Of a stretch of DNA of 64,000 nucleotides, positions 47,317 through 64,000 are shown in pieces. Position 1 is the first letter of the stretch, and each line of letters begins with the position of its first letter. The notes beneath the pieces were generated by a model. That model searched no databases. It saw nothing but the letters and a program-made list of their open reading frames with translations, and was not told where the DNA came from. Origin of the DNA: Hormiphora californensis (Eukaryota; Ctenophora; Tentaculata; Cydippida; Pleurobrachiidae); assembly GCA_020137815.1 (NCBI GenBank), contig CM035353.1, positions 4,145,210 to 4,209,209 on the forward strand, written 5' to 3'. A program made the translations under genes and the position numbers.

Positions 47317-48218
47317 GTGTGAGCTTACGCGACGAATGTGAGCTTACGCGACGAATGGACAGACTGCGTAGCATGGCAACCCAATTAATGACATAATTGA
47401 AGGCTGAAGCTTCAATTATGTGATATCTTAGTTTTTTGCAGTTTATTATTGGGTAATGAGGGGGTAATGGAATATTATCGTGGTTATGTAGTCTGTCTCC
47501 ATGGTTGTGAACTGACCAATGATTGTAAATGTAAATTATGCACTTAATATCCCACTCAATAGTGAATATATACCCAGAAAAATGGTGCCAACGCACTCTC
47601 TAAAGTATCACTTTCTCAAGTGGATATCCTGCGTTCCAAGGGATCTGCTCTGTAGAACTGAGAGACACTATCAGAATTTAGGAAATGTCAAGGCCTAACC
47701 CCAACCCAAACCCCAACCCTAACCCTAGCCCTACTTTAGCCCTAACCCTAAAAAACCGTTTGTCAGCACTCACGAAACACCCAGGCCGTTTTTCGGGGTC
47801 TTTTCGGACAGGGAAAAAAATTTTCGGATCGAGCTGTGATTTTCACCGAGTGAAAAAAACGCGTGCGCGGCGTATATTCTGGTTTTGCGCGTTGTATCAA
47901 ACACCCAGATTTTAACGCCGCGCCCATTTTGCTATTTCCATTTTCAAATTTCACTTGTCGTTTTTGGAACTCTTTTTTTAATTTTTTTTAACAAGTCTGG
48001 ACTTTGGATTGAAAAAGTAAAAACGCTGCCGCCTGCCTTATCCCGCGCTTCAGGGTCAACAGGGCCAGCGTTTAGCTTTTGCCAAGTCTTTGCATTTTAA
48101 TTTTCAATTCTCAATAAACTTTTAACTTTCACGAAGGACCGAGAGCGAGACTTTGTTTGCACTTTGCTGCCGGGTATAACTTCCATTACCAATTACCATA
48201 GTCCAAAATAAGTAATCA
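47317..48218. repeat. Repeat-rich spacer with telomere-like CCCTAA run
   Basis: A 19-bp unit (GTGAGCTTACGCGACGAAT) is duplicated at 47317-47355. At 47690-47755 there are CCCTAA/CCCCAACC repeats followed by AAAACCGTTTGTCAGCACTC, the inverse of the repeat at 21560-22075. No gene supported. Confidence 0.7.
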
Positions 48219-49799
48219 ATGAATTTAACGGTTTTCACTCTACTACTATACGTCTTCTTCCGAGATTTCCGACCATCTGAGCCCTATCTGACTCAATATT
48301 TGAGGGACTATAAAAATCTGACAAAGAATGAGGTAAACAATCAGGTCTATCCTGTTTGGAGTTATTCTCAATTGCCCTTTCTTGTTCTCGTCCTAGCAAC
48401 GACTGATACTCTCCGGTTTCGACCGCTAATTTGGCTTGGAGCATCTCGGTTATGTGGCTACATGGGCACTACTTGTTTTTGGAAAAGGAGTCGAAATGAT
48501 GCAGATGATGCAGGTGACATACGCCCTAGGAACTGCATGTGAGATTGCCTTACAAGTCGTACGTGTTTGTAGCAGTACCAAAAGAGCTGTACTCAAGCAC
48601 GAGTTTCTATCTGGCAGCAGCAACCTTGTTAGGACGGTCTCTGTCCTCCTTCACATCAGCCATCTTGGTAGACTACTCTGTGCCTCTTCTCACCCTCAAT
48701 TGGATCAGTTTGGGGAGTGTGGTTATAGCATTGGCTGTGAGCCTTCTAATCCCAGCCCCAGAATTCCTGTTCGCTCCACCAATCCATACCTCAGAGGAGG
48801 TAAACACCTGCAGCCGGATCGTTAAGGAGAAGTTATTCACTTTAAAACAAAACGCTTTCCTATCCTACAAAGTCGGGACAGACAAGACGCTGGACCTATT
48901 GGGCTGTAACTGCCTTCACCCTTTATTTCATGGTAAGTTACAATTGGTAACTGATCCCAGTAGATTATTGTTATTTTAACGAGCTATTATACCAGGTATA
49001 ACAACGACTTAGTTTTACACTCGTCCCGTTTTAGGTTGGTAATACTTCCCAGTCATTTTGGAAGGAGATAGAACCTCGGAGGACTGATTTTAAACGGCTA
49101 AATGGATATGTCATTGGGGCTCACGCACTTCTGGGGTCCTTCACATCTGGAATTTTAACAAGGTACTATTTGAAGAAAAGAACAAATCACGTAACTTAGT
49201 TATATAAGTAAGTTTACACAGGATTTATACAGGTTTGCAATGGCTAGAAAACTAAATATTGAACAGTATATAATGCATTTGATAATCAACCTTATTCTCA
49301 GTTATGTAACTGAAGCAATTTCAGATACTCCAGGCGATTGGAGGGGGCTACAGGTTCCCTGATGTGTCTCCTAATCCTGGCTATGTCTCTAACTACCCTC
49401 CTCCCGACCCTATTTCCACACCTCTACCTTGCCTATATCTGTGATATTGTCTTCAATGTCCTGGTGTCATGTACCACAACGATTGCAACCTTCAAGATCG
49501 CCCATTCTCTAACCACCAATTTGTTTGGGTTTGTGGTTGGGATCAATAGTTGCGTGGCGAGTGTTCTTGATCTACTCATATCACTGATTGTAGTTGAGCA
49601 GTCGGTACTGGGGCTAGGTCCCACAATGCAATACAGGGTATATGCTGCAATGGGGGCTTCAAGTGTCGTCGGGTATCTGATATACAGGGCATATCGTGTC
49701 ATTTACAAGTGCAACAACCCGGCCACGAGCTTCACTAGCTTTTTCAACGAGTCTGTAATAGAAGAACCGCAGACTGACGATGTTTTGATTAACGCTTGA
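48219..49799 (+). CDS. SLC19A: SLC19-family thiamine/folate transporter
   Basis: Multi-pass plasma-membrane vitamin carrier of the reduced-folate/thiamine family. Exons 48219-48932, 49035-49162 and 49325-49799. Recognisable sequence: FFRDFRPSEPYLTQYLRDYKNLT, NNQVYPVWSYSQLPF, YVATWALLVFGKGVEMMQ, SYVFVAVPKELYSSTSFY, VGNTSQSFWKEIEP, and NLFGFVVGINSCVASVLDLL, in the family order. Exon 1 needs three one-base deletions to stay in frame (near 48430-48436, 48550 and 48870). With them the product is 437 aa and the splice phases agree (711 nt, then 128, then 475), which argues that the gene is intact and the extra bases are errors. Slightly shorter than human SLC19A2/3 (about 497 aa). The substrate cannot be decided from sequence alone. 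Confidence 0.88.
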
Positions 49800-49970
49800 T
49801 TCATATATCTATTTTGCTATTAAAATTGTTTTGATTTTGGTTTTTTGATTTTCATGTTTTTAATGTTTGATAATTTGACTTCTGGTATTATTGCCGTTTT
49901 TCTTTAGATCCACGATTAGTGATTACTTTTTTCAGTTAACTTGAATATCATATTCACATCTTCTATAGCA

Positions 49971-51137
49971 ATGCCTGAGATCGATTGGGAAGCACTGATG
50001 GAGAATGGAGGTGAACCTCCTTCCCCTCGTATAGCCACCCCGCTCTCTGGACTACGGACTCTTGATTCAGATATATCCTCTAGTGCTACTTCAAACCGCA
50101 GGAAAAATAGCGGAGTGTCTACAGAAGATGTGGAGAGTGAAGAAGATAGGTCCTTCATGAATATCCAATCAGTCAATGACTTGCTAGGGTCAGTACACGA
50201 TCTTGACTCCCCTGACTCCCCTCACCGGGCCAGATCTGCCGTCAGCCTGAAAAGCAACGTAACCTTTGACGAGAGTGAACCGGAGGTGTTCAACTTTGTG
50301 GATGAGTTCAATTTGTTGTCCGTGGGAGAGTTATCCGCTCCTGAGGAGGACTACAGTGAGGTGTCACGTGATCAGACCCGTCCAATTAGTGCTGCATACA
50401 CTGAGGATTTTGAGGAGGAGGAGGAAGAGATATCAGAGGATATCAGGTCGAAAAGTGATGGATGGAAGGCCGTTAGGGACAAAGTGCTGAATAAAGGGAG
50501 GAGTATACCAGTTTTCATGGTTGCCCCCAAGAAGAAGAAACTCAACCGGGATATTTCGTTCAACAGATCCCTTGATCAGTCTGAGTTATCCCAGTTGTTG
50601 TCAAGAAAGAATTCGATTGCCGAGTCTATCAACTCATCCCGCACCTCAGCAAAGACCTCATCACGCAACAAAACCTCGGTGTCATCTCGTACCTCGGTTA
50701 GCAAAACCTCAGTCAGTAAAAGCAGTAAAACAAGCAGTAGTGGAGGATATACCTCGGATACGACTACAGTCTCCACTTCCCACACAGCGGTATCAAAAGT
50801 AAAGTTCACTAAGCCGTGTTGTCAGTGCCAGTGCAAGAAGCAGAAAGTCAACCTGAACTTCCAACCCACACCCCTCCTAGGTGGAGGGGTCACTCTTGAT
50901 AGTAAGACACTAGCAGATCTCTCCGCGATGACACCAGACAGGGTAGCGCTATTAAACATTATGAAGTCTCAGTTCGAGTTAACAAGAGGCCTGCTAGAGA
51001 TCACCAATGGGGTTCTGAGGAGTGAGATTGAGGGGACAGTGCCGGACAAGAAGTATACGACACTGGAGAACACTAAACTGTACATCAAGGAAAACCAACC
51101 ATATACGAAACCAAGAAAGAAGAGGGGGAAGATTTAA
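49971..51137 (+). CDS. C19orf44/DUF4614-like protein
   Basis: Single-exon 388-aa frame from the first ATG after a pyrimidine/TATAG stretch. Acidic and serine-rich N-terminus; a tubulin-associated-looking motif ISAAYTEDFEEEEEE; a serine/threonine/lysine-rich central block (about residues 220-270, KTSSSGGYTSDTTT); a short CCQCQCKK cluster; and a conserved-looking C-terminal segment (FELTRGLLEITNGVLRSEIE, then KKYTTLENTKLYIKENQP). This resembles the end of vertebrate C19orf44 (DUF4614) as I remember it. Function unknown. Neighbours on the same strand are SLC19 and CYB5D1. The gene assignment is moderate; the coding call is firm because the frame is long, unbroken and not low-complexity throughout. 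Confidence 0.72.
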   Translation: MPEIDWEALMENGGEPPSPRIATPLSGLRTLDSDISSSATSNRRKNSGVSTEDVESEEDRSFMNIQSVNDLLGSVHDLDSPDSPHRARSAVSLKSNVTFDESEPEVFNFVDEFNLLSVGELSAPEEDYSEVSRDQTRPISAAYTEDFEEEEEEISEDIRSKSDGWKAVRDKVLNKGRSIPVFMVAPKKKKLNRDISFNRSLDQSELSQLLSRKNSIAESINSSRTSAKTSSRNKTSVSSRTSVSKTSVSKSSKTSSSGGYTSDTTTVSTSHTAVSKVKFTKPCCQCQCKKQKVNLNFQPTPLLGGGVTLDSKTLADLSAMTPDRVALLNIMKSQFELTRGLLEITNGVLRSEIEGTVPDKKYTTLENTKLYIKENQPYTKPRKKRGKI

Positions 51138-51279
51138 TTGTTATTATTGACGTATTATTATTGTGAATGTATGTACATATTTTAATCTGACCAACCGTCT
51201 TTTACAAAGTTCTGTTTCCACCTTGTAGTTTTAAATTTTTGCGATATATATCTCACGCCTTACCTAATTAGGACTAGCC

Positions 51280-53202
51280 ATGGCGCCGGCGTATAAACAG
51301 AGGTACTATACTCCGGGAGAGGTGGCCCAGCATAGCTCGAGTAAGGATCTATGGGTCTCGTTCCTGGGGAAAGTATACGATCTTACACCCCTACTGGATA
51401 AGAATGCTGGCAATATCTTATTGAAACCAATCCAAAATGCTGGAGGAAAGGATATTTCCCACTGGTTCAATGCTAATGCTGATAGTGTAAGTTAACTTGA
51501 ACTCTCCAACCCCCTTTACCTGTGATATTCTCACTCATTATATGTCGGTATTTAGTTGTTTTCTTCATTTGTTCTAGTCATTTCCTCATTCACACCTCAC
51601 ACCTCACACCTCACTATTCACACCTCACCAGTCAACTCACCCTCCATACCTCACACCTCACAGGTTATCGTTGCAGAGGCCAAATCACAAGACAGCCTAC
51701 AATCACAAGACACTCAGGTCCACTGTTTAACAAATCACATTTCATTTTCTATCTTAGATCATCATAGATTAATAATAAACAATCTAAATTCTAAATTCTA
51801 AATTCGAGGCTGATAAACAGTTATTCGATCATTCAACTATCTAATAATTGTTAACTCCCCTAATGTTCAGAAAACCGATTTTGACCCGAAAGTGCGGACT
51901 CACATTGATAGGAAAACAGGATGTGAGGTGCCCCACACCCCTCAAGGCCGCTTTATTCACATTCCCCCTGCCTACCCTAGTGCCACATGGGCCAACGACT
52001 TCGGTACTCCCTGGTGGAAAGGTCAGTAGATTGGGGCACACGGGGTTTAGTTGTCATCGAGCTGCAAACACCCGGGGTTTAGTATCGTGCTGCAAACACC
52101 CGGGGTTTAGTACCGAGCTGCAAACACCCGGGGTTTAGTATCCTGATGCAAACACCCGGGGTTTAGTATCGTGCTGCAAACACCCGGGGTTTAGTATCGT
52201 GCTGCAAACACCCGGGGTTGAGTATGGAGCTTCAAACACCCAGTGGGTATTACCCAAACCCGGATATATATCGACCTCCTATTTTATGGTTGGTTTGAAT
52301 ATTGTAGGGCTGCAGGGTTGTGCAGGGTTGTGCAGTACAGAGCAATAATTTGGGTACTAGATAGTGGTGACGACAGTATTTTATCGTGTATAATAATACC
52401 CAAGCACGAGTGTGACATATACCCCCCAGATGAGTCATATTGCATTGGGCACCTCAGTACCAAGACAAGGAAGATAAGGATTATCAACACATTGACCTCA
52501 CAAGAACATACCATCGAGGTAATTAGCCACATTTGGGGTTGTTTTAATTTGGAGTTGTTTTATTTTTATGTCTGCTGCTAGGACCAGACTACCGCTATAT
52601 TGTGAATGATTAAATAACAAGAAAAGGCCGGTTTGGATAAATACTGGTTGAGATAACAGCTCAGTAACTCCACCCTCGTATTGAACCTAGGTTGTAGTCA
52701 CGTACAATAGAACGTGACCGTCCTAGTACCTACGTCACATGATACTGACAGTCACATGGTACACGATTACACCTACCGATATATCTTATATTTGTATGTT
52801 TTATTATAATACTGTGCAGGTGTGTGGAGAGGAAACTCTAGAAGAAATTCTAAACCGGTTTTATAAGTACAACAAGCATGCTGCTAGCTACACCTGGAAG
52901 TATAATGGTAAGTTAAATCAATTCACTGCTTTCAATGGTTGTTGAAGTTGTTCCACTTCGGATATCACATACTTCCATACCTCATGACGCTCTTGATTTT
53001 GTAGGTTGCAATTGTATACCTCTCCTCTAATTAAAGCTCCTCCCATCTCTCTCTTCTAGGTGCCAATCTTGAGATGACCAAATCGTTGGAGCAGAATGGA
53101 GTGAAGGATGAGGATGAAGAGTTTTATGAGCTGAATTTTAACGAAGAAGACTGGCTACCTGCCATTCACATCTACTTTAACGATGACCTCACTGAGGCGT
53201 GA
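51280..53202 (+). CDS. CYB5D1: Cytochrome b5 domain-containing protein 1 (CYB5D1)
   Basis: Five exons (51280-51486, 51871-52021, 52361-52518, 52820-52907, 53060-53202) give 248 aa; human CYB5D1 is 228. Key stretches: [113 protein letters not shown] and [12 protein letters not shown], all in CYB5D1 order. The usual cytochrome b5 HPGG heme motif is not seen, as is typical for this protein. CYB5D1 is a ciliary protein needed for normal beating in animals and algae. The start of exon 3 (acceptor GTACTAG at 52360) is the least certain junction, because the upstream sequence also stays open. Confidence 0.9.
52060..52245. repeat. 27-bp minisatellite in CYB5D1 intron 2
   Basis: About seven units of GCTGCAAACACCCGGGGTTT plus AGTATCG, starting shortly after the donor at 52022 and ending about 115 bp before exon 3. 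Confidence 0.88.
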
Positions 53203-53449
53203 GTTGTGTAGTGGACTATTACAGGGATTTGTGAAACAGAAGAGAGAGAGATAATGTAAATAATAAATTGTATAGTTTTGTGCGATTCATGCAAATTTTT
53301 ACACGCTACTCGCTTCATCTTTTCTCTGCCCACAACCTCTATCATGATAAGAGATCCGACCAATATCAGTTCCTTCCATTTCTAGCGAGGGAGATAATAC
53401 ATACTCCACCCGACTCCACCAAGTATAATAATTTCCTTTCCCGAATCTA

Positions 53450-53554
53450 CAGGGTGGTTCAGAAACATGGAGCCACTTTGAGATAACTAAAGAGAGAGGA
53501 TTGTATTTTTCCTATTCTTATCTCCAAGTGGCTCCATGTTTCTGAACCACCCTG
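53450..53554. mobile_element. 105-bp Tc1/mariner-type MITE
   Basis: Long inverted ends CAGGGTGGTTCAGAAACATG...CATGTTTCTGAACCACCCTG flanked by TA on both sides (53448-53449, 53555-53556), as expected for mariner-type target duplication. It lies about 120 bp upstream of the pitchfork-like coding start. Confidence 0.85.
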
Positions 53555-53673
53555 TAGACATATGGCAGTTCTGTAAGTGTTCTCCTTGCTCTATCTAAAC
53601 TTTAGAGATGTTACAATATATCCCCATTTACTAATAGTTACCATGATGTATTTCCCCTCTAGACTCTAGCGAC

Positions 53674-55167
53674 ATGTTATTCGAGGAGGACAATGTTAAA
53701 AAGGGTGTTCCAATAAGTTTTGGAACGACCCAAGACAGGAAGCTCTTCCCCCACCACTGTGCTTTTAATAGGCTGGGCAACCTCGATGGGATACGAGGAG
53801 ATCCCCATCTTGGACCCGACAAATACAATGTCGATAAGGTAATATCGGGACTTTGGGGATCTGATCAGAAATGGGGTGTTGCTCCCCTAAATTCAATCTT
53901 AACCTCCCTCTCCCCATATAGGTAAACAGTATCGATTGCAATATTAAAACTAAGCCAACCAATAAACTGGGTTACTCTCTGGGTGCACGAACTGCTAACC
54001 GGTTCCCAAACCTCAAATGTGTAAGTTGTGACATACATAAAACAGTTAGTTCCAAGAATCCTTTTTAAAAACTTCTTGGCATGTTTCCCAAAACCCCTCT
54101 CTTTCTTTACAGAAAAACGGCTATTTTGCCCACGATCTAAGCCGAGATTTGGAACTTACTTTCCCAGGACCTACATCCTATCAAAAGGAGGAAAAGAAGA
54201 TTGTGTCCCTGAACAAAGAGCCCTTTAACAACAGTGCCGGAAGGTTCCCCGCTGAGAGCAAAGCCACCATGTATCTCCCTGCGTAAGTCCCGTGTGTTGA
54301 CTGACTATAGATGAGTGTAAGATTTGTGGGCCAGTGTGCCACAAATGGCATAAGCGTGTATTAGCTGTAACGCGCCGCGACTTGTCCATGTTTCTATTGT
54401 TGGTCAGGTGCGCGGTCACCATAGCCACTGTTGTGCCGCGCACTGAACCTGCCCTTTGAAATCGGAGTTCTAAATTTGGACCGATCCATATCCCGATCCG
54501 CCGTTATCCTAACATTCTCCGATCCCAGGCCAGGAACGTACGAACACGATGTGCAACGCTTTAGACGAGTCGAGTTTGCCGGGTCGTTCGGAGGGAAGCA
54601 GAGGCTGAAGGAGACGATAACTGTAAAATGTGTGAATAATAATGATGATGTTGTAAGTGCCTGTGCATTATTAGTGGTTAGTAACCACTGGTTATCATTT
54701 CATTTGTGTGCTATTAACAATATGGTAACAGTATATCTCCCTTTCAGTGCGATTCATGTAATCGGCCGCCAATTGGAGATTACTTTGTTTACAAGAATAA
54801 GGCACTGTGTAGGAATTGTCATTCCTTCCACTCTGTCTACGGAGAGAAGTACCCTCCCTCGTGAGTAGAAAATAGGGCACCTATAACTAGGGGTCCGGCA
54901 TCTTATAATCAATCAAATGTACGTCTAGGTTGCACCATGATACCTACACACATAATTGCCAGTATAGAATGGCTAGATATTGTGTGTGATTTGACCCTCA
55001 CTTTTCTCTCTCTCTATGACAGGTACCTCCAAGCGTTCAGCAAAGTTAGGGATTGTTCAGAAATACATTTCCACGAGGGAACGAGCGCTAAAATCAAACT
55101 GAAGGACCCCAAACTGGAGACAAAACAGAGATATCGAGAAGCTTACTTTGCTCAGTATTTCCACTAA
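53674..55167 (+). CDS. CIMAP3: Pitchfork/CIMAP3-like ciliary protein with an extra CxxC...CxxC exon
   Basis: Six exons (53674-53838, 53922-54020, 54113-54282, 54529-54652, 54748-54860, 55023-55167) give 271 aa, against 191 in the human protein. The N-terminal half follows the pitchfork pattern: FGTTQDRKLFPHHCAFNRLG, RGDPHLGPDKYNVD, NKLGYSLGARTANRFPN. The C-terminus RYREAYFAQYFH matches the family end. Exon 5 adds a putative zinc-binding segment (CDSCNRPPIGDYFVYKNKA, then CRNCHSFHS) not known to me in vertebrate members. Pitchfork acts at cilia, as a basal-body and axonemal microtubule partner. A TCTAG acceptor-like site at 53662 means an untranslated or short upstream exon is possible; the ATG at 53674 is the first in the frame. 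Confidence 0.82.
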
Positions 55168-55437
55168 TTTCCACTAAGAGGAAGTTTATCTGAGAGCAAG
55201 GACTCAGTGAGAGAAATATTTATTTAGAGAGAGAGAGAGAGCTGCCAAAACACAATATCAGCTTTAGATGTGCTTAAAATGTGTTAACGATTTTACCCAA
55301 TTAAATTTTTCCAGAAACCCCAATAATAGTTGTTTGAACACGGCCGCTAGCTGCTACAACTTGCCAATGTTGTAGCAGCCAGCTAGTTATTAAACGAATT
55401 TATTTTCATATCAGCAAATAAAATATAAATTAACATA

Positions 55438-55884
55438 GGGGGGAGACACACTGAAGTTGGGCGCGCTCGTTCAAATCTCAACCTCGCGACACACACTGAA
55501 GTTCAAAGTTCGAAGTTTCGCGAAAACCCATTTTCGGCTGAGAAATCATTTGTAAGAGGCTAACTTATTTACTGGTACATCTCTCGAGGTTTCCTTTATC
55601 CATACTGAGTCAATTTCACCGTTTTTGAAATTTTTGGCTAATCCGGTCACAGTTGTCCCAATTCACCAAAAATTTTAAAAACGGTGAAATTGACCCGGTA
55701 TTGATAAAGGACACCTCGAGAGATATACCAGTAAATAATTTAAATCTTACAAATGATTTCTCAGCCGAAAATGGATTTTCTCGAAACTTCGAACTTTTTC
55801 GCGAAACTTCGAACTTCGAACTTCAGTGTGTGTCGCGAGGTTGAGAGTTGAACGCGCGCGACCAACTTCAGTGTGTCTCCCCCC
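55438..55884. mobile_element. 447-bp foldback/MITE-like element
   Basis: Ends GGGGGGAGACACACTGAAGT and its complement. Further matching inverted blocks inside: CGCGACACACACTGAAGTTC, CGGCTGAGAAATCATTTGTA, CCTCGAGAGATATACCAGT. The centre is near 55660. No unambiguous target duplication. Confidence 0.78.
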
Positions 55885-56253
55885 AAATAAATTCCCTGTT
55901 AGACCCTTTCTCTACGGGTTTGAACGAAACAACAAATATTAAATAGCTCACACACATCAAGCCACGCACTTTCTCAAGTATACCAATACCATGTTGACCC
56001 TCTCCGACCCCTTACTCAACAACCAATACCATATGGTTTGGGTATTGCAATTTCAAATAACTTCTTTCAAATAACTTCTTTCAAATAACTTCTTTCAATT
56101 ACATAATAACTGTTAATGATATAAGTGCGATAGATAAAAACATCGTCTAATAAAGATCAGGTTAAAAATTGTAACTGTAAGTATATATCGCAGTAAAAAC
56201 AACCAGGGTAATACAGTTTGGTAAAACGAACCATAAAACCATTACATATCCTG
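55885..56253. other. Convergent 3' spacer
   Basis: AT-rich spacer between the pitchfork-like gene and TMEM260, which converge here. A triple repeat of TCAAATAACTTCTT lies near 56052-56098. No gene seen. Confidence 0.5.
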
Positions 56254-56362
56254 CAGGAACCGACCGAATCAGGAAATACTGGTCCCTGATTGGCTGATAA
56301 CCAGTCACGTGACCTAAATAACGAGCTCTGATTGGTTGTTTACTTGGTTCGGTCGGTTCCTG
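56254..56362. mobile_element. 109-bp hAT MITE, copy 4
   Basis: Ends CAGGAACCGACCGAA / TTCGGTCGGTTCCTG, perfect 8-bp duplication ATATCCTG (56246-56253 and 56363-56370). It lies 25 bp past the TMEM260 stop, so it is probably part of that gene's 3' UTR. Confidence 0.94.
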
Positions 56363-56387
56363 ATATCCTGTCCCGCGAGAACTGTGG

Positions 56388-63284
<6,897 letters not shown>

Positions 63285-63431
63285 CTGTGCAGAGTATATA
63301 ATATTAATAACCATAGAACTGGTACTTTATTTGAAATAAATCGGGCGGAAAGGTTGCTATACATACTATTTGAAACGGTAAAATGACAGATTTTGAGCAT
63401 CTTTGAATCCAAATGACCAAAATGACCTGCT

Positions 63432-64000
<569 letters not shown>

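Overview
This window is nuclear DNA of an animal. It has spliceosomal introns with GT...AG borders, an Eph-type receptor tyrosine kinase, a HIPK kinase, LRRIQ1, PANK4, an SLC19 transporter, CYB5D1, a pitchfork-family protein and TMEM260. It also holds many (CT)n/(GA)n microsatellites and several transposon families. Compact genes and genes nested in introns suggest an early-branching, compact animal genome. A sponge, perhaps a glass sponge (the published Aphrocallistes genome was noted for many nested genes), is my best guess, but this is inference only.

Layout. About 1.1-20.2 kb (+): the 3' part of an Eph-like receptor (fibronectin III end, transmembrane segment, kinase, SAM). Its last intron holds an LDLa-domain rhodopsin-like GPCR gene on the minus strand (14.7-18.1 kb) and a short, uncertain secreted-protein locus upstream of it. 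The intron between the two C-lobe kinase exons holds a hAT element that has itself been invaded by a 1.34-kb foldback element. About 20.2-22.9 kb: repeats, including telomere-like TTAGGG runs. 22.9-29.1 kb (+): complete HIPK gene in 12 exons. 29.6-31.0 kb: a second copy of the hAT element without the foldback. 32.2-42.6 kb (-): LRRIQ1 in 12 exons, with an apparently intronless PANK4 gene nested on the same strand in one intron. 43.1-44.0 kb (+): small secreted protein of unknown family. 44.3-47.2 kb (+): LINE with an intact reverse-transcriptase ORF. 48.2-49.8 kb (+): SLC19 transporter. 50.0-51.1 kb (+): C19orf44/DUF4614-like protein. 51.3-53.2 kb (+): CYB5D1. 53.7-55.2 kb (+): pitchfork/CIMAP3-like protein. 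56.4-63.3 kb (-): the C-terminal two thirds of TMEM260, one intron of which is almost entirely a 4.1-kb composite hAT-like element; the gene runs off the right edge.

Themes. LRRIQ1, CYB5D1 and the pitchfork relative point to cilia, so 32-55 kb is a loose ciliary cluster. Non-autonomous hAT elements are the dominant mobile DNA: four 109-bp MITEs, two 1.35-kb elements and one 4.1-kb composite, nearly all with 8-bp target duplications. At least four introns carry a duplicated or tandemly repeated 3' splice site directly before the exon. Several long reading frames contain single-base breaks, mostly of the one-extra-base type, which look like uncorrected homopolymer errors but deserve checking. 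The most unusual protein-level observation is a PANK4 that keeps both kinase residues lost in vertebrate PANK4.
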